Notes under the pieces: model-generated
What the model was told of the DNA's origin: nothing
Databases searched by the model: none
Seen by the model: the letters and a program-made list of their open reading frames with translations, nothing else
Shown here: positions 13,876 through 25,861 of the stretch, piece by piece
How positions within the stretch are numbered: the first letter of the stretch is position 1
Layout: each line of letters starts with the position of its first letter
Program-made: the position numbers and the translations under genes
DNA from: Phorcus lineatus
Lineage: Eukaryota > Mollusca > Gastropoda > Trochida > Trochidae
Assembly (NCBI GenBank): GCA_921293015.1
Contig: OV121087.1
Coordinates: 39,852,630 to 39,916,629 of the forward strand
Direction of reading: 5' to 3'
DNA length: 64,000 nucleotides

Positions 13876-13978
13876 CTTCACAAAGCAACCTTAACTAAGG
13901 TTAACCTTAACTCCCATTCTTTAACATGGCACTAAGGTTACCTTAAGGACTTACGATCACCTTAGGGCTTTGTGAAAG
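13876..13978. repeat. short palindromic MITE
   Basis: TTCACAAAGC at 13877-13886 pairs with GCTTTGTGAA at 13967-13976. The interior holds inverted AAGGTTAACCTTAA-type motifs, so most of the ~100 bases can fold back. No coding capacity. Interpreted as a small non-autonomous DNA transposon; superfamily undetermined. Confidence 0.55.
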
Positions 13979-14504
13979 GAGGCCCAGATATTTATAAATC
14001 AATAAATAAACATCTGCAATGAATTACTTATTTCTATAATTCGAAAAAACAAAAAAATAGTTGTAATACGAACAAAAGAAGCTTTTTTTAGATATTTCAT
14101 GCAAAGATTATTTTGGGTGCACGAGTCTTTCACTTTGTAAACAATCTGATGTTCTGTTAGTGTTACCACCTGCCGTCTCAGATCGATGCCATCAATCATA
14201 ATGCATAACAATTTACATGACAACAAAGCTCGATATATTCAATATGTTATTCTGAATATAAATTGGTGGCGTTCCTCTATGCATTTCGATTGTGAGATTT
14301 AAAATTTTCAAAAAAAATATTGAAAAATAGCTAAATATGGTCAAATGTTTCACATTACCTGATTAACATCTTTTTGACACTTCACGCCAACTTTTCAGAG
14401 TTACCTGCCCTTCATTACAACTTTTGACGCTTGGATAGGACCCGTGTTTTATTAACTCTACCTGGACGTAGGCCATTCTGTGATTGTCACATGACCAGCA
14501 CGAT

Positions 14505-14561
14505 CTAGTTAAAACTGGCTGTACGGATCCGTCATACCAGTATAACAGCTGGTTTTAACTA
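14505..14561. repeat. miniature inverted repeat, TAGTTAAAACTGGCTGTA family, copy 1
   Basis: TAGTTAAAACTGGCTGTA at the left is mirrored by TAACAGCTGGTTTTAACTA at the right. A related 74-base copy, with a GATCCGT... interior, lies at 52554-52627. Shared ends in two distant places mark a dispersed MITE family. Confidence 0.6.
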
Positions 14562-17265
14562 CATTGATGACTGGCCAAATTAAAAAAAATAACATTCGAA
14601 ATCATTTGGTAAATATCAAAATGTGAGTCAATGATTTAATGTTTCGCTAAATGGTTTCAATGTATCATTTTACATGTCCAACATAACTTAAATTAACATT
14701 TTAAAATGAATTTATACACATTATATCCCTAAAAATTAATATAATCTTTGACCTATTATTTATCGTTGATTTTTTTACATTTTATGTGTAGACCAATTCC
14801 AATTTTCTCATGAAGGAAATAGAAAGTGTAAAGAATGTCAAACATGATTTTTTGTCGAAGATGTCATTAAGGAAAACAATCAACCGATACTTTAAAACAT
14901 TTAAGGTATTTAAAATTCATGTTTCAAATTAAAAGGAAAATTAAAAGATTGATCATATGGTCAGGCTTTACGGTCGATGTTTAGAAAGAATTTTAAAAGG
15001 GGGTTTGGGCGCACCCCAGCGAAAGTAGCGTTACTTTGTGGAATATTAAAAAAAGTTAGAATCTGTTTCATTAATTGCATCTGTCCGCAATGTTCGTATA
15101 TCGTGGGAATTTATATTTTTTAAATCATTTCAATTTTTTAATTCAGTCCGTTTATTCGTAGCCATTAAAACTGAGTTCTTCACAAATTTAGTAGCTTTCA
15201 TTCATTTTTTTCATTGGAATCTGCATTGTCAAAAAATGAAGATCTGTATGATTAAAAGGCAAGTTATTTCAGATATGTATTCTTCATATATATTTGTGCA
15301 TGAAAATTAAAAAAAACATGCTTCATTCGGATAAATATGCGGGGAAAACACTGTAATCACAAATTCGGTAGCTCGCCAAAATTGTTCAAAAACCTTTTTG
15401 CTCAACTTCAAATACACTGTTGAAATGATGTCGCCCCTGTATAGAATGTTACATTTTAACTGCATGATTTTTTAAATTAATATTGTGTATGTATAAATTT
15501 ATTTTACCAGCGTGTGATCAATTACCGAAAGATGAATGATTCAATTAACATTTGTTATTTATAAATTCAAAAGACTAAATAATAATTGAAGTAATTCATG
15601 ATTTGTCGAGTTGTATTTTTCTCACAAGATACTTATTTATATTTAAATATAAAATAAATAATATCATGTTTCTGTTTAGTTCAGATAATCTAAACTTCGG
15701 TTCATGTGCGATGATTGCGTGGGAAGACGTCTAGCAAGATGGACTAGTTTCTGTTTTAGTTTACCCCCCGAACCGCCGTACAATACAAAGATGCTCGAAT
15801 AGTCGATATATTAGTAGATTATGTAGTTAACATTAACGCCAATTTACTGGAACCACATTCACCCATCGAAAAATGTATAATGCTCGTTCGAACACCTGTT
15901 TGAAACCAAAACTCTGAGGCCGCTGAGTAAGCCGTACGCCGCAGAAATATATATCATCTAATCAAATTTGATCCTGTTTGTATAGTTTATGACTGTGTGA
16001 ATTACACTGAACTAAAATATCAAAAGAACCGACTGAAGAAAACTTGCAAAGAATCAGAGGTTGAAGAGGTTAGATACGTATTGGAGATTACAAATATTTT
16101 GCATCGCTTATTTCAGTATTGGTAGAAAGAGTTTGATATGATAAGGAGTTTGTTCAATATATTAGACCGTTGATCGTATCATCATTAATGAAGGGCAGAC
16201 AACTCTAACTTATAGACTTCGCTGTCATCTACCCTTTATTTGAAAACGTAAATTTTCAAGTTTACTTACGTTGAATGAATACACAAAATTGTTTATTTTG
16301 ATTTCAATGTTTTCAAGATTTCAATGATTATGGTCATAACTTATAATTATAGAAATTTATTACAATTTCCGCAAACTGTCAAAGTTCTGTTTTGCTGCAT
16401 GCCAGACGTCTTCCTTCATCAACGTCTAGGATCTGAAGATTATTTTATCTGTAGCATCTTCCTGCCAAATTTGATCTTGAAGGATTTTGCCGTCTTAGTC
16501 AATAAAATCAAAACATCTAAGTTCAAGTGACACATGAATGGAAAGATAAACCCTTTTGCTTTGGCTTAATCTAATTGCTGTCACGTCTTCCAAAATTTTA
16601 ATAATTTTTTACAAAATTTAAATAACCCTTATATAATTTTTCAGTGCAAGCCAAGTTTCAAACAAGATTATAAATCAAGAATATCAGCGAGTGAACATAT
16701 TTTTAGTACCTTTCATAAATTTTGTATGTGGTCTCGATAAGATCCACAGTACCATATGACTTAGTTTTACTTTAAATCGCCTATCTAAAGTTACATCTTT
16801 CAACATCAATTAAATTGTAAATGAAAAACAGTCATATAAATGTTAAGACTTCCAAAATCTGTGTTCCATTTACTTGTATAATAGTTAGCACTATCAACCT
16901 AAATTTGTCGCTGTGTCTGCAGTAAATAAGTTTTCAAAATAAATTTCAGCCATTGGCATGCACCATTGTCCGGTTTTAGATAACAAATCTTGACTGTAAA
17001 ACCTTTCTTGTCACTGTATAAAATTGTTAAACATTGAGATATTGAATTTTAGAAACAACTACTAGTTCTCGATCAAATGACACCATTTATGCCCCTTTAA
17101 CCAAATTGTTGTTCAAAGCGCCACACAATATATATAGCTAGCTTTTGTTATGGGCTAGAATCAAATCATTCTTCTTTCAAGAATTATTATGTGACCTGAA
17201 ATGTAACAAAGTACATATATGTAATTTACATAAGAATAATGATTTAAAATCCAATTATTTTATTT
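14562..17265. other. non-coding stretch upstream of the five-finger gene
   Basis: A+T-rich, no supportable coding region. The last part is likely the intron in front of the exon that begins after 17270. A short segment near 17070-17085 (GATCAAATGACACCAT) recurs inside the inverted-repeat element at 21229-21673, so it may be a fragment of that family. Confidence 0.4.
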
Positions 17266-17270
17266 TGTAG
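17259..17270 (+). other. splice acceptor before the five-finger coding exon
   Basis: The T-rich TTTATTTTGTAG ends in AG at 17269-17270, 121 bases before the ATG at 17392. This indicates a non-coding first exon further left and the whole coding sequence in one exon, as in the other zinc-finger gene of the window. Confidence 0.5.
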
Positions 17271-17391
17271 AGAGGCTGAATACCAAAATGATGTGATCGA
17301 CTAACTTCCCCGCACTGCAGACACAAATCATAGGAGTAAACATAGAGGAACATCATAAACAATTATGAAGTTCTACTGAAATTCTTCAGCC

Positions 17392-18453
17392 ATGTTTTCA
17401 GGGATACCTCCTGTATTCGTGCCAGTTGTCACTAGGGAAGGAACGAATGATGCATTGAATATACAGAAACAATACGGAATGGATTCCCGGGATCTATCAG
17501 ATTTTCGAAATGAATATATGAGAAACATGTTTGGACTCGTCCCCAACAGCATTGATCAGAATCAACTAAATCACAAGTTTATCGGACCTCCGATATTTGA
17601 AAATAATCCATCAGCTAGAAATGGTGGACCTACGACTTCCAAATCCGATCCTTCACCAGGGGGAGACTGTGTGCCCCTGTTGAATGCTGCCGGACCCTCA
17701 AATAATGGTACCGAAGGGAATCGGGTCACAGAAAGTAGTAACTTTGGAAACAAGTCGACTTCCTGTGATGTCTGTGGAGAAATTCTTCATGAAAAAAATA
17801 CACCCCCTCATACTCGATGTAAAGATTGTCAAAAATATTTCAATCATATTACGACATGTTCACCCCCAAAGCCGATCAAATCAGTGGATAAGGTGTACCC
17901 CTGTACTGTATGCGATAAAAAGTTTATCTCTGTTGCAACTTTGAAAACTCATGCCATTATTCATAGTGGGGAAAGGCCCTTTCAGTGTAATTTTTGTGAC
18001 AAGACCTTTGTTTATGAAGGAAATATGAAAACGCACATGCGAACTCATACTGGTGAAAAACCTTTCAAGTGTGACCAATGCGGAAAAAGTTTCTCGCAAT
18101 CAGGCTCTCTGAAAAAACATATCCGCACACACACTGGTGAAAAACCTTTCAAGTGTGAATATTGTGATAAGACATTTGCCTACTCGGAAAATCTAATCCC
18201 GCATCGAAGAACACATACTGGTTTTAAACCTTTTCATTGTACCATTTGTAAAAAGTCTTTTTCGCAACCAGGTTCCTTGAAGTGTCATATTAAGACAATG
18301 CATGATGAGAAAGAAAAGAAAACTGAATCAGGTTTGCCTGAAATTGATCGAAATTTACTTGGAATGGAAAGGAATTTACCCGCAATAAACAATGGTTTGG
18401 ATGAAATGAACAATGAAATGGACACAAAAGATGACATAATTTTGCTGGAGTGA
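17392..18453 (+). CDS. C2H2 zinc-finger protein, 5 fingers (353 aa)
   Basis: Open frame of 353 codons, ATG at 17392 after CAGCC, stop TGA at 18451-18453. Residues 1-120 carry no domain I recognise. Residues 125-156 hold an unusual Cys/His cluster (C-x2-C, then C-x2-C and a further Cys) that is not a classical finger. Five C2H2 fingers lie at about 169-191, 197-219, 225-247, 253-275 and 281-304. They are joined by SGERPF, TGEKPF, TGEKPF and TGFKPF linkers, the arrangement of a sequence-specific nuclear DNA-binding protein. The C-terminal 50 residues are acidic and Asn/Met-rich. AATAAA at 18555-18560 is a plausible polyadenylation signal 100 bases after the stop. No orthologue is named with confidence. 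Confidence 0.93.
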   Translation: MFSGIPPVFVPVVTREGTNDALNIQKQYGMDSRDLSDFRNEYMRNMFGLVPNSIDQNQLNHKFIGPPIFENNPSARNGGPTTSKSDPSPGGDCVPLLNAAGPSNNGTEGNRVTESSNFGNKSTSCDVCGEILHEKNTPPHTRCKDCQKYFNHITTCSPPKPIKSVDKVYPCTVCDKKFISVATLKTHAIIHSGERPFQCNFCDKTFVYEGNMKTHMRTHTGEKPFKCDQCGKSFSQSGSLKKHIRTHTGEKPFKCEYCDKTFAYSENLIPHRRTHTGFKPFHCTICKKSFSQPGSLKCHIKTMHDEKEKKTESGLPEIDRNLLGMERNLPAINNGLDEMNNEMDTKDDIILLE

Positions 18454-18554
18454 GAGACTGACAATGGCAGTTTTAGAATATAATGAATGTAATATAAACA
18501 TGTTATTCTTCAAATGAACAATTAAAGACATTAAAATTGACATAGCTTCGCTTG

Positions 18555-18560
18555 AATAAA
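18555..18560 (+). terminator. polyadenylation signal AATAAA
   Basis: Canonical hexamer 102 bases after the stop codon of the five-finger gene. It is the first AATAAA downstream on the plus strand. Confidence 0.5.
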
Positions 18561-18599
18561 AATCAATTTGTGTAAATGAATAATGACAATACAAGTTGA

Positions 18600-21228
18600 A
18601 CAATATTGAAATTTTCTTTATTAGAAGAGCAGTAGCACATTTTTCAAAATTTTATTTTTTTGAATTTCCCCCAATAAAAGTAGTTTTTGCCAAATGCATA
18701 ATTTTCATAGGGTCAAACATCTCTTTACTCAACTCAGTCATCCATAGAATCCATAAAAGAATCATCAAATATAAAGCAAAAACCACTGGCGGCCATTTTT
18801 GTATGAACACCTTTTAATCTCTTGAGGTAGGGAAATGGATTCGCATAGCTTAAACGAACATGGTACATTTGTTTTAGAGCTGCTTCTTTTGATTAAAACA
18901 ACATTGTCTTTTCAATTTGTATCATTTATTTTTTCGATTTTGTGTTTTTATTTTTTCTAAAAATAAGCGTGCTAATGCCCCTTTAATAGATAAGATTAGA
19001 ACAAGTTCTTTCAAAACTATTTTTAATGTGTTCAGAGAGTTATCAAAATGTTTGGTCATTATTCTTTCTGGATTTTTATGTTAAAAGAATTGTTTCTTAA
19101 ATGATAAACATCTTAAAAGCATCTCATAATGAATTGTGACATCAATTTTCTGTCCAAATTAATGCAAATATTGATTTTGAAATAAAAATGAATGTTTTGA
19201 TTCATCAGAATTTGTAGCTTGTGTTGAAGTTAAAATATATACATTTTTAAATATATTTACAATGAAATTGTTATTTCTGCATTGCTGTTAATGTTTGAGA
19301 GTTCAAGTTTCACAGAAATTGATAAAAGAAAAATATTAAATTCTTAATTTGATTGTTTGAAAGTTCTCAGATATTGATGAAGTAGTACTGTTATTGTTTA
19401 TGATCACCCTATATACAAATATGGTATGAAAAAGTAACTGTGAATATCCTTTGTAAATTTCCACAGTTTGGGCATTGGTCTTAAAAAGTACTGATACACA
19501 CTAATATTTTGTGAACATGAATAATCCACAGTGTATCTCAGGATCTGATTGTCCTCAGATAGTCTAGATATGTCATTACAAAGGGATGTTAATCATAAAA
19601 ATGTATGTTTTGGAGTCTGTAGGTTCCTTTATCAGGCCTGCACCTGAAATGCCATATATATTTTTGCAGAAGTTATTTGAAAATATTTACATATTTAGCT
19701 TATAATTTTATTTCTTAAAGACCAGAATTAATTAAAGAAATAATGCATTGAGTCTGCTTGAATAATGGCAATAATCAAATTTTGCATACAGTCAAACAAC
19801 CAGAAACAGCTGATGTTCAGGTTTTTGCAACAACAATGCAATAAAAACTGTGCATTAAAAACCGGTAAAGTTAGAGATACCTTCATGAAGAAAATTTCAT
19901 CCTCTGTTCACATATAAGAGATAAAAATCATAGTGGTGCACCCAAACCTATTAGAATCCTTTTCCTAAATCCGTATTTTGCACAACTGACTCTTTTTAAC
20001 TATTGATTCCCCTTTTTTGGCCCCGGCCGTCAGACCTTTTTATTATTACTTGTTGGGCAATTTCAAAGAATAAGTATTTAATTAAATCCATAGAGTGTAA
20101 AATTTAATGCATATGTCATAGTGTCCTCAAAATGCCCAATAATAGCCAATTTGAGTTTAAATAGAAAAATTGTTTCCTAAGAGTCCTAACTGCTCAGAAT
20201 TTGTCAGTTGACCACCTCAAAACACACAGTGCTATCATACTAGTCTCATTCTATCTAAAGAAACTCCCAGCAACTGGTAGGAGTTTTGAACAAATATTGT
20301 GTGGATTTAAACTGTCTTATACATTTTGATTTTGCCAGCTACAACACAATATGAGCATTTTGTTTTTTTGCTATAACCAGAAAAGTTTAGGTTGAAGTTA
20401 CAATCCCTTGATTAAAATTAATATGGTATTTGTAATTACTACTGTCTATGCTCATTTAATTAACACTTTCAATTCAAAATGACTTAGTTTACATTCATGC
20501 ATTGAATTCATAGTTATGCAATCAGGAAAATCTTCTGCGTAAAAATATCCTCCTGTCCCTGATAAGTGATTATACAAAAATCATATTATATTTTGTGCAA
20601 AAATATTGTGCATGAATGATGTTTCAAGCGATATAAAAAATCCACATACATTAAACAGAAGTTTATTCATCTGTGCATGAAAAGATATATATATAAGTGT
20701 TAAAATATGATTGAATTTGTTTATTACAAATTGTATCACTGTTATTTCCTATGTATTTTAACATAGTTAGTAAAACTAGGCAGTTGATGTTGAATATGTA
20801 TAATATGGAGGTTCATGAGACTAATTCATAAAAAATATTTCCATAATTGGTATTGGTCATAAATATTCAGATTCTCATCTCAAATATTTTAACCCTTTCT
20901 GTACCATTATCTCCCCATTGGGAAGCTCAAATTTCAATACTTCTGTTTAAATTCAAGCTCTTCTCTTACTTCTGACAGAGTAACCGTATCACAGGAATCC
21001 CCAAGGATTTGCTATTGATTACTTTTGAACTGGTTACTGATAGAATTAAAAAAGAGGTTAGCATAGGATTTGATGACAGAAATTGTCCCCTTAATTTCCT
21101 TTGGAGACAAAGTTCAACAAAAAATTGCCATTTCCGTTTTCATCAGAATAGCAGTGGTTGGTTAAGTTTCAAATAAAATGTGTTTCTGTATGTACAATGA
21201 ACACCAAAATGTCATCAACAAATGTAAC
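18600..21228. other. non-coding stretch
   Basis: About 2.6 kb of A+T-rich sequence with no domain-bearing open frame, no exon and no long repeat that I can support. Confidence 0.4.
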
Positions 21229-21673
21229 TTATAGAGCCACTCCGTGAGTTGTTGGAGTCATATATGTCAAACTCAATCAATGGTGTCATTTGATCGCTGA
21301 GTATCTACTGTTACCAAAAAGACACATTTTAAAGCTTATTGGGTTTTTACAGTGACAATATGAAGGTATAACGTTGCAATTATGATCAAAAACAGGACAG
21401 TGGCACATGTAAAATAGTTAAAGGTAATTCTGGAGGCTTATCTAAAACAGCCAGGAGGGAAGTTAGGAGTTGATAGTGTTTGTTAGGTTTAATAACTCCT
21501 CTGCGTATATATAAGGCTGTTTTTAGATTTTCATGGAAAACCAGTATTTGTCATATATATTTCTTTTGGACATGAAAAATTAAGATGTTTTGATTTTATA
21601 TCACCACATGTGACATTTAGGTTCATATCAAAGGTAAATAATATGTTAAGAAAATCACTGAGTGGCTCTTTAA
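21229..21673. mobile_element. inverted-repeat element with TTATAGAGCCACTC / GAGTGGCTCTTTAA ends
   Basis: About 20 bases at the left (AGAGCCACTC-GTGA) are the inverse of the right end (TCACTGAGTGGCTCT), giving a 445-bp unit with no coding capacity. The right end is followed by TTAA and the left preceded by a TTAT. That hints at TTAA-targeted (piggyBac-type) insertion, but the left site is imperfect, so the superfamily stays open. Confidence 0.55.
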
Positions 21674-22248
21674 GTCGTTGATTTGTTGATCAAGAAGGTA
21701 AATAAAACTACATATATTTGATGCATCTGATGAAAAACTTTATTTTTATTGAAAATCAGTTATTGTTATCAAGGTTCCCTTTTCTCCTGTTATTTGTATC
21801 TGAATGACTATCTATTGTTTTTCTTGTAATTGTGTGTTTGTTTTGTTTGAAGTGAATGCAGTTACACAGTTGTATTACATTGTTTTGACTTTTAATGATA
21901 GAAATAAAAATGTGAACTTTAATTCTTTGATGTTTTATTATACAAACTTTATAGTGAGTAGCCTGACCACTAAACCATCAAGAACAAAAACATTTAGCTC
22001 ACAAAAATTCCATACCATGCTGACAGGTTTCACTGCAATGTATTGCCAGATGATGTTGCAGGCATTCTCCAAACAATGAGATACTAGTTGCTGTGTACCA
22101 AGGTTCACTGGCACTTGTTCCAATCTTTGCCTTTGCCACTAGGGGGCGTCAGACCTTCATATAAGCGGTTTTCATACAAGCTGAGACTCCTGGTGTTGTG
22201 TGTTAGGTAGGGTAGCGGACCAAGGCTCCAGTTGACACTTTAATAAAA

Positions 22249-22276
22249 TATTGTCTGTCTGTCTGTCTGTCTGTTA
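22249..22276. repeat. (TCTG)n microsatellite
   Basis: Seven or so tandem CTGT/TCTG units in a row, after an AATAAAATATTG stretch. The context (short repeat after an A-rich run) resembles the tail of a retroposed element. Confidence 0.7.
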
Positions 22277-22985
22277 GGGTGAGTCCATTAATCGAGATAG
22301 GTAACTGTCTGTGTTGTTTTAACAAGCTGTATTTAATGGGCTGTAGGAGTTTTGGGGTAAAGAGAGAGAAAACTGTATAACAAAACAGTTTGATTTTGTG
22401 ACCTGTTCAATTACAATCTGTTCTGTGTATAAAGTCGAGAAGCTTTAATCTTTCCATGAAAAATCTTGCTGAAATCCTGCCAAAGAAGAAGTCAGTCAGT
22501 CACTTTATGAATAACCATTAAAATCATACAATCCGTACATTGTTGGATTAGGCCAATAACTAATATTGATTTATTTTACAAATGACGAAGCGATTTTTAA
22601 CACTAAACATCCAAACACGAAGCCGATCACTTCATATAGATCTAGGGGGACACTCAGTCGATCACTTCACCTCTGCAGAACAGGGGTCTTTAATAATTTT
22701 CACAAAGACATTGCTAATTTGTCTTTTGCTGTAGAGAATCAGTGACCTGTCCTTGTTTTTAAATTGCAGCAAAATCTCTAAAGGTAATTGCATTAAAGCT
22801 CCAGTTCCAAAATGACTGCAAGATGAAAATACTTTCTTCATATAAAATCATATTTTCGTCCAGTCTAATTGAAAATATATCTGAATTGCTACATGCGTAA
22901 GGGAGAGTTGCAAATTGGATATTATTTCAATTTAAATTAATTTTGGTTTTAATCTACTCAATGTTTTCATACACATTTGCTGTGT

Positions 22986-23011
22986 TTATGACGTCATCGT
23001 CTATTACGTCA
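22986..23011 (+). promoter_or_regulatory. paired CRE-like motifs upstream of the first STMND1-like gene
   Basis: TGACGTCA at 22989-22996 and TTACGTCA at 23004-23011 lie 65-85 bases before the ATG at 23075. The same pair, with the same spacing and flanks (CATTGTC after the second motif), precedes the paralogue at 30413-30436. CREB/ATF-type factors bind TGACGTCA; actual binding here is inferred. Confidence 0.6.
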
Positions 23012-23074
23012 CGGCATTGTCTCCAGACTAAGTCGACATCAGCCGCATTCAGCGTATGCTTTGTATTTTTCATC

Positions 23075-24377
23075 ATGGGTTGTTTCGATTTTTGGCAAGC
23101 TAAGCTTGAGTTCTTTACGAGAAAGTTCACAAAAGGACCAAAAGCGCCTAAACCACCCAAACCACACCAGCCTAGTCTGAGTTTGAGTCCACAACCACGC
23201 CCTACTCTGACAGCAGATGAGATTCTGAGACAGTTACGCCAAGAAGGAATCGTTCCGGAAAACTCCGCCCGTGGGGGTGTGTGCTTCTCGGTCCCTGTGG
23301 TGGACGGCGTCACCCCGAAACGGAAACCACCCCGGCGCTTGTTGGAGGTGTACAATACAGGGGTGGGACAAAGTCGTCTTGCTGCTCTAGGTTTAAATCA
23401 GTACTCCTCGGAAGAGAGACAGATTATGGCTGATGTTTACAGATATGACAGGTGAGTTAAGTAAGCACGGCATTTTTGCACGGTGGTGTATATTCTAAAC
23501 AAAGAATATATTGAAACATTTCCTGTATCTTTTATTCTACTTTCCTATTTAAAAAGAAATTATTCTTACTGAGATTTCCAAACCAAAAGAGTAATAATTG
23601 GTATTTTACTTTAGCGGTTTTAGTAATTCATACTCTTAACTTTTACATTTCAAGTTTTATTTTTCAAAATATAAGTCTCATCTTAGTTTTGTTAAGTAAT
23701 CCATAGTTATAGGATGGAACTATATTACTAAAAATAAGTTCGGCATTACGAAATACTAGGCCTGGGACCAGTGCTTTAAAACGCTTTAAGGCTTAAGCTT
23801 CATGTGAGTGTCAACAAGTGAAAACTCATGCGGCAGTTTATATGAATGAATGAATGAATGAATAAATGAATGCAAAGTAGCATACGTTCATTGCTTATCA
23901 CATTTGTTGGGTTAACAACAGATGATTAGAAAATCTATGCTTCAAAGAGACATCCGTCTTATATTTCGCCCTTCGTTTTTTCCAAATCATTTTTATTTTT
24001 TGTCAGTTTCCTTTTGTGATTTGTAAATGATTTAGAGTTGAATTTTTCTTTTTTGTTTTAATTGAACAACTATCTACCAATGGTGAAAACGCAAGTTTGG
24101 TTCTTTCGTTATAAAATGAATGCAAGAAAATAAAAAATATATATAATTGCCATTAAACTATTGAAAATATTCTAGATACGTGGAGCAGGCCCAGAAGAAA
24201 GGCCTGGAGAGAGAGTACAAGAGATATGATGCGAAGAAGGAGAGGGAGAGACGTCAGTTCATGAAGAAGATGTTCACACAGCAGAAACTGCAGGAGAGAG
24301 AAGAGAAGTTGAGACGCTTGGAGGAAGAGAGGGCGGCGAAGAAGGGGAAGAAGGAGAAGAAGACCGCCAAGAAGTAG
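23075..24377 (+). CDS. STMND1-like small helical protein, copy 1 (2 exons, 192 aa)
   Basis: Exon 1 is 23075-23451 (donor GTGAGT), intron 23452-24175 (acceptor TATTCTAG), exon 2 is 24176-24377 with stop TAG. The joined frame gives 192 aa. The start at MGCFDFW is chosen because it is shared with the paralogue, while the longer upstream frame is not. Gly2 and Cys3 suggest N-myristoylation and palmitoylation, so membrane attachment. Residues 20-45 are Pro/Lys-rich. Residues 47-90 (DEILRQLRQEGI ... KRKPPRRL) resemble my recollection of the conserved region of stathmin-domain-containing protein 1, a possible tubulin/microtubule regulator. Residues 110-192 are a long charged helix rich in Lys, Arg and Glu ending in KKTAKK. 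The family assignment needs a profile search; the gene model itself is strong. Confidence 0.85.
23843..23873. repeat. (GAAT)n microsatellite in intron 1
   Basis: About seven GAAT/AATG units, one changed to AATA, inside the intron of the first STMND1-like gene. Confidence 0.7.
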
Positions 24378-24570
24378 AGAGGAGAGAGGGAGATAGAAAG
24401 AGGGGGTGGGGGAAGGATGGAGGCGGGGGAGAGAGGGTTGCGAGGAGGGGGGCGGGGGAGAAAGCTGCCAATGAGAAGAGAAAAGGATGAGATCGAGGGG
24501 AAAAGAGGAAAGAGAGATAAGAAAGAAGAGAGATAAAGCGGTAGAAAGACAGTGAGATGGAAAACGTATT
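24378..24570 (+). repeat. purine-rich tract in the 3' UTR of copy 1
   Basis: Nearly continuous A/G on the plus strand directly after the stop codon, with G runs up to six. A recognisable version follows the paralogue's stop (28570-28851 on the minus strand), so it was part of the duplicated unit. Such tracts can form triplex or G-rich structures. Confidence 0.7.
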
Positions 24571-25529
24571 TGGGATAATCAAACAATTATAACATCAAAA
24601 ACAAATTATTATTCATATATTATATATAAGTTCATGTATGCAAAACGTAGATTATATTGCATGTAAATTATGTATTATTCTTAAGTATTTACGTGTATCT
24701 TGTTCATGAATGCATTGCAGAATGGTTCTTTATTTCAAAATATAGTTCCTTCAAACGTTCATCAATATATTAAGATTTGGATAGGTTAAGTAACGTTGTA
24801 CTTTGTTTAGGGACACATTATGATTTACACACAAGATTGTCTTGTAATTGGTAACAAATGTGTCCTTTTACTGTAAGAAAACATTATACCCTTGAGGTGA
24901 CATGCTGTAGTGCCTGTTAATCAATGTTTTGAAACACTTGAACATTCCAACAATGTTGTATTCGTAACTTTGAAAATAAAAATATGTAATAACAAAATGA
25001 TTTATTTTAATAAACGTTATTCTCAAAACTATATTAACCAGACTACCGAGGTCATAGTAGATATTATCTCCCCACGGAGGTAGCTCCGTCATAAAATCCT
25101 ATACTAACCTCTATTTCAATTCGATCACTTCTCGGGCTTCCTTTAGATTCTACTAACGACCCTATGACCTAAGGTGAAAGGTGCACAGACAAAAATCAAT
25201 TTCTAGGATTCTCGAAGCATACGTAAATTTCTAAAGCTTTTCGAGTGATTACACTAAAAACGGAGTCGCTGACAGCACAACGAACTTTGATTGCATCCAA
25301 TCAAGCCTACATTTTTTTGCCCAAGAAACGCTCGTTTTCAAACAAAGGTAAGTATAGGATTTATGACGATGCTACCACTGTTTGGAGATTAGGTGTAGAT
25401 GTCAGCATTGTCACATCATTGAACATTATCCAACCAAAAACAGAGGGTACAGGTCCACCATAGAGAGGATACTCGGTGTAGGTTTCAGTGTCATTTATAT
25501 TCCAGTATATCTGTGAAATAGCTCAATGC
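24571..25529. other. non-coding stretch
   Basis: A+T-rich, with no gene or clear repeat that I can support. It belongs to the spacer between the two convergent STMND1-like genes. Confidence 0.4.
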
Positions 25530-25711
25530 AGACATTGACAAGACATGAGATGCGAGCATCGGCTGGAACTAGCGAACCATGAGTGGTCCTGCGCTGAAAC
25601 TCATTGCATCCAAACCCGCTGCTGGCAAAGTTGCCGAGCCCCTGGCGGAATTCGAACCACGGACCTCTTGATCCGAAGCCGAACGCGCTAACCACTGCGC
25701 TATCCCGCACC
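25530..25711 (-). repeat. tRNA-derived SINE, copy 2
   Basis: Same family as 1886-2094 and better preserved. On the minus strand the head starts GGTGCGGGATAGCGCAGTGG, with A-box at 25687-25702 and B-box GGTTCGAATTCC at 25647-25658. A body of about 110 bases is shared with copy 1. The head looks tRNA-like but lacks a convincing full cloverleaf ending. Confidence 0.8.
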
Positions 25712-25861
25712 TATGTAAAAAATGTTTCATTGACGTGAAGATTTTCTATGATAGGCAGGTGACATGTGATGTGGCACAATTAAACATTGAACTTTCAGCT
25801 GCAAAAACCACAAAGACTATTGCTATATTTGCTCTTTCTCTAGTCATCACCATTATAATCA

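Noticed and set aside
22943-23074. In-frame N-terminal extension of the first STMND1-like gene (start MVLIYS...)
   Set aside because: It spans the CRE-like promoter block, has no counterpart in the paralogue, and the shared MGC start gives a coherent lipid-anchor signal.
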